From NCBI GenBank assembly GCA_905373295.1, contig CAJPSJ010000109.1:1-6787 (forward strand): a DNA stretch of 6,787 nucleotides, given 5' to 3'. Under the pieces are notes generated by a model, which was not told the origin of the DNA, did no database searches, and was given only the letters and a program-made list of their open reading frames with translations. This document shows, piece by piece, positions 5,305 to 6,787 of the stretch (position 1 is the stretch's first letter; every line of letters begins with the position of its first letter). The translations under genes were made by a program, and so were the position numbers. The stretch comes from an uncultured Campylobacter sp. (GTDB lineage Bacteria; Campylobacterota; Campylobacteria; Campylobacterales; Campylobacteraceae).

Positions 5305-6102
5305 CTACTGTTTATATTCAAACTCCTCGCTCGGAAAGCCCCCCTCTTTGACTTCGCGCGCATATTCGCGCACCGCGCCTTTTACCAGCTCGGCGCCGTC
5401 TAAATAGCGCTTAACGAATTTCGGCCGAAACTCCGTGAAAAACCCGCACATATCGCTCCACACGAGCACCTGTCCGTCCACGCCCGCGCCCGCGCCGATG
5501 CCGATGACGGGTATGTCGGTGCCGAGTGCCACTTGATTTGCGACCGCGGAAATCGTTCCCTCTACCAGCAGCAGTACCGCGCCCGCCTCGACAAGCGCTC
5601 TAGCGTCGTTTAAGACCTCGCGCGCGCCCTCCTCGCCGCGTCCGCTTACCTTGTAGCCGCCCGTAAAGCGCGAAAACTGCGGCTTAAGCCCGATGTGGCT
5701 CATCACGGCGATACCGTTTCGATTAAGTAGCGCCACGGTATCTGCCATATGCGCGCCACCTTCGATCTTAACGGCGTCACAGCCGGTGCTCTCATAGACT
5801 TTGGCGCAGTTTTGTAGCGCAAGCTCTGGCGTCGCGCACGAGCAAAACGGCATATCTACGACCATATACGCTCGCTTTAGTCCCAGTCTTACGGCGCACG
5901 CGTGATAGATCATCTGCTCCACGCTTGCGCCCAGGGTCTCAGAGTGACCGCCGAAGCTCATATTTAGGCTGTCGCCTACGAGCACCATATCGACTTCGTC
6001 GTCGAAAATTTTAGCAAAAAGCGCGTCATAGGCGGTGATCATCACGATCTTTTCGCCGGATTTTTTCATCTCGTATAATTTAGAAAGCGTGATTTTTGAC
6101 AT
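5305..6102 (-). CDS. panB: 3-methyl-2-oxobutanoate hydroxymethyltransferase (ketopantoate synthesis)
   Basis: PanB transfers a hydroxymethyl group from 5,10-methylenetetrahydrofolate to 2-oxoisovalerate, giving ketopantoate: the first committed step to pantothenate and coenzyme A, in the cytoplasm. Length is 265 residues, normal for this (beta/alpha)8 decameric enzyme. Visible family motifs: ITAYDALFA (22-30), VGDSLNM (42-48) with metal ligand Asp44, VVDMPF (81-86) with Asp83, DAVKIEGG (109-116) with Lys112 and Glu114, HIGLKPQ (136-142), YKVSGRG (149-155), LLVEGT (177-182) with the likely catalytic base Glu180, and VIGIGAGAGVDGQVLVWSDM near 199-218. All expected active-site residues are present. 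The ATG at 6102 has AAGGAG 5-6 nt upstream. It is transcribed divergently from ssrA. panC and panD do not follow it in this window, unlike in C. jejuni, where panB-panC-panD are adjacent. Confidence 0.97.
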   Translation of the reverse strand: MSKITLSKLYEMKKSGEKIVMITAYDALFAKIFDDEVDMVLVGDSLNMSFGGHSETLGASVEQMIYHACAVRLGLKRAYMVVDMPFCSCATPELALQNCAKVYESTGCDAVKIEGGAHMADTVALLNRNGIAVMSHIGLKPQFSRFTGGYKVSGRGEEGAREVLNDARALVEAGAVLLLVEGTISAVANQVALGTDIPVIGIGAGAGVDGQVLVWSDMCGFFTEFRPKFVKRYLDGAELVKGAVREYAREVKEGGFPSEEFEYKQ

Positions 6103-6136
6103 TTTGGCTCCTTGATTTGGTTAAAATTTGAACGCA

Positions 6137-6142
6137 ATTCTA
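6137..6142 (-). promoter_or_regulatory. Candidate -10 (TAGAAT) for panB
   Basis: The minus strand reads TAGAAT 35 nt before the panB ATG, within the 98-bp divergent region shared with ssrA. No good -35 is present at the expected distance. The ssrA -35 lies only about 14 bp further right, so the two promoters would be nearly back to back. Confidence 0.35.
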
Positions 6143-6155
6143 GCATAAGCCGAAT

Positions 6156-6184
6156 TTGACATTTATAAAATTTTAAAGTAAAAT
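6156..6184 (+). promoter_or_regulatory. Strong sigma-70 type promoter of ssrA
   Basis: TTGACA (6156-6161), a 17-bp spacer and TAAAAT (6179-6184) form a near-consensus promoter. This is notable because Campylobacter promoters usually lack a recognisable -35. Transcription should begin near 6191, leaving a leader of about 10 nt before the mature tmRNA 5' end at 6201, which RNase P would remove (family knowledge). A strong promoter fits an abundant stable RNA. Confidence 0.75.
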
Positions 6185-6200
6185 GCGCGCGCATTCTTTC

Positions 6201-6562
6201 GGGGGTGACTTGGCTTCGACGGGAATGGATGGGTCAAGGCTGCATGTCGCTTTGGATACAGCGTATAAAATCCAAACTAAATTTAAACGCAAACAACGTT
6301 AAATTTGCTCCTGCTTACGCTAAAGCTGCGTAAGTCCAGTCGAGCCCTGCTCTGCGCCGATACTATCTAAGCGCGGCGGCGGGTAATCTGCGATAGCGTA
6401 GCTCTGCGGCGTGACGAGCCGTAGGGTGAAATCCTAGTCTTTGCGCCGGCGGGTCGTTTTGGAAAGTGAGCGAGCCTGCGCGAGAACTTCACTTTTGCTA
6501 AACATGTAGAGGCTTTGGTCGTTTGTTTTCGGACTGCGGTTCAATCCCGCACACCTCCACCA
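6201..6562 (+). ncRNA. ssrA: Transfer-messenger RNA (tmRNA, ribosome rescue)
   Basis: tmRNA with SmpB enters ribosomes stalled on broken mRNA, acts first as alanyl-tRNA and then as template for a degradation tag. The 5' end GGGGGTGACTTGGCTTCGAC is characteristic. The acceptor stem pairs GGGGGTG (6201-6207) with CACCTCC (6552-6558), including one G-U, followed by an encoded ACCA (6559-6562). The T arm is TGCGG (6535-6539), loop TTCAATC, CCGCA (6547-6551), perfectly paired. The internal frame encodes the tag ANNVKFAPAYAKAA. The total of 362 nt is normal for one-piece tmRNA; it is neither split nor permuted. It is divergent from panB. Confidence 0.98.
6289..6333 (+). other. tmRNA tag-peptide reading frame
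   Basis: The resume codon GCA at 6289-6291 opens a frame encoding ANNVKFAPAYAKAA, ended by TAA at 6331-6333. The tag ends in the small hydrophobic AA recognised by ClpXP-type proteases (family knowledge) and matches the tag known from Campylobacter, which is the best taxonomic marker in the window. Confidence 0.95.
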
Positions 6563-6675
6563 ATTAAGCTATTTTTAAATTTTAATCACTTCTTATTCGA
6601 GTTGCATTTGGTTCCTGTGCGCAGGCGTCTATCTTAAATTTTAGTCATTCAAGCTCCTTTCATTTTTATTTTAGA

Positions 6676-6681
6676 TATAAT
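6676..6681 (+). promoter_or_regulatory. Consensus -10 TATAAT for the right-edge gene
   Basis: A perfect TATAAT preceded by T-rich sequence, the usual Campylobacter sigma-70 promoter style without a clear -35. Transcription would begin near 6688, leaving a leader of about 80 nt before the ATG at 6768. The region between the ssrA end and this box shows no clear terminator; a small CCTG-TGCG-CAGG hairpin at 6614-6625 has no adjacent T-run. Confidence 0.55.
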
Positions 6682-6701
6682 TTTTCTCGAAATACTATGA
6701 G

Positions 6702-6749
6702 ATCGATTAACCGATCGATGAGGTAAATTTTATATCGCCAATCGATTAA
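6702..6749. promoter_or_regulatory. ATCGAT repeats in the leader of the right-edge gene
   Basis: ATCGAT at 6702-6707 and 6714-6719 forms a 6-bp inverted repeat around TAACCG. ATCGATTAA at 6702-6710 recurs at 6741-6749. They lie between the -10 box and the ribosome binding site, where an operator or leader hairpin would act. No regulator is encoded nearby, so a regulatory role is inference only. Confidence 0.35.
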
Positions 6750-6767
6750 ATTTAAAAAGGAGATACT

Positions 6768-6787
6768 ATGAAATTTAAAATTTTAGA
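6768..6787 (+). CDS. 5' end of an unknown gene (partial, continues past window)
   Basis: ATG at 6768 follows AAGGAGA (6757-6763) at ideal spacing, a near-perfect ribosome binding site, with a TATAAT box about 90 nt upstream. Only MKFKIL plus two bases is visible before the window ends, so no product can be named. Confidence 0.65.

Noticed and set aside
6697..6726. Nine-codon leader frame MRSINRSMR
   Set aside because: It has no ribosome binding site and is very short; kept only as part of the leader observation, not called as a gene.

Overview
The window looks like a chromosomal segment of a comparatively GC-rich member of the Campylobacterales, most likely an oral Campylobacter of the rectus/showae/gracilis type (inference). 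The tmRNA encodes the tag ANNVKFAPAYAKAA, which is the Campylobacter tag. RuvB carries epsilon-type sequence, an AI-2E family permease lies next to ruvB, and gene ends and spacers are saturated with AAATTT/AAATTTTA words.

Layout. Positions 1-195 are the 3' end of an AT-rich plus-strand gene (about 27% GC by hand count) cut by the window edge. Four complete protein genes follow, all on the minus strand. In transcription order they are panB (6102-5305, ketopantoate hydroxymethyltransferase), an unrecognised membrane-anchored protein (4901-4227), ruvB (3369-2353, Holliday junction helicase motor) and an AI-2E/PerM family membrane protein (1989-562). The permease has an unusual cytoplasmic extension of about 130 residues. 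Divergently from panB, ssrA (tmRNA, 6201-6562) is read on the plus strand from a near-consensus sigma-70 promoter. At the right edge a new plus-strand gene begins (ATG at 6768) behind a TATAAT box and a strong ribosome binding site.

The genes do not form one obvious pathway: pantothenate/CoA synthesis, recombination, an envelope transporter, an unknown envelope protein and ribosome rescue. The four minus-strand genes are separated by gaps of 363, 857 and 403 bp, so they are probably several transcription units and not a tight operon. Two of the four (the permease and the unknown protein) appear to start at TTG in an almost identical context, AAGGAC followed by an A/T spacer and TTG.

The most noteworthy property is the spacer DNA. 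About one third of the window (about 2.3 kb) is non-coding, which is high for this group. The spacers contain a degenerate dispersed 18-bp motif (about TTCGGCGCGTAGAATTTA), a perfect 15-bp inverted repeat (4001-4042), several perfect palindromes, and a nested long inverted structure of about 130 nt between panB and the unknown gene (4994-5124). I see no IS element, CRISPR array, tRNA or rRNA, and no clearly new multi-gene system. The best leads are the spacer repeats and foldable elements, the N-terminal extension of the permease, and the AT-rich gene end at the left edge.
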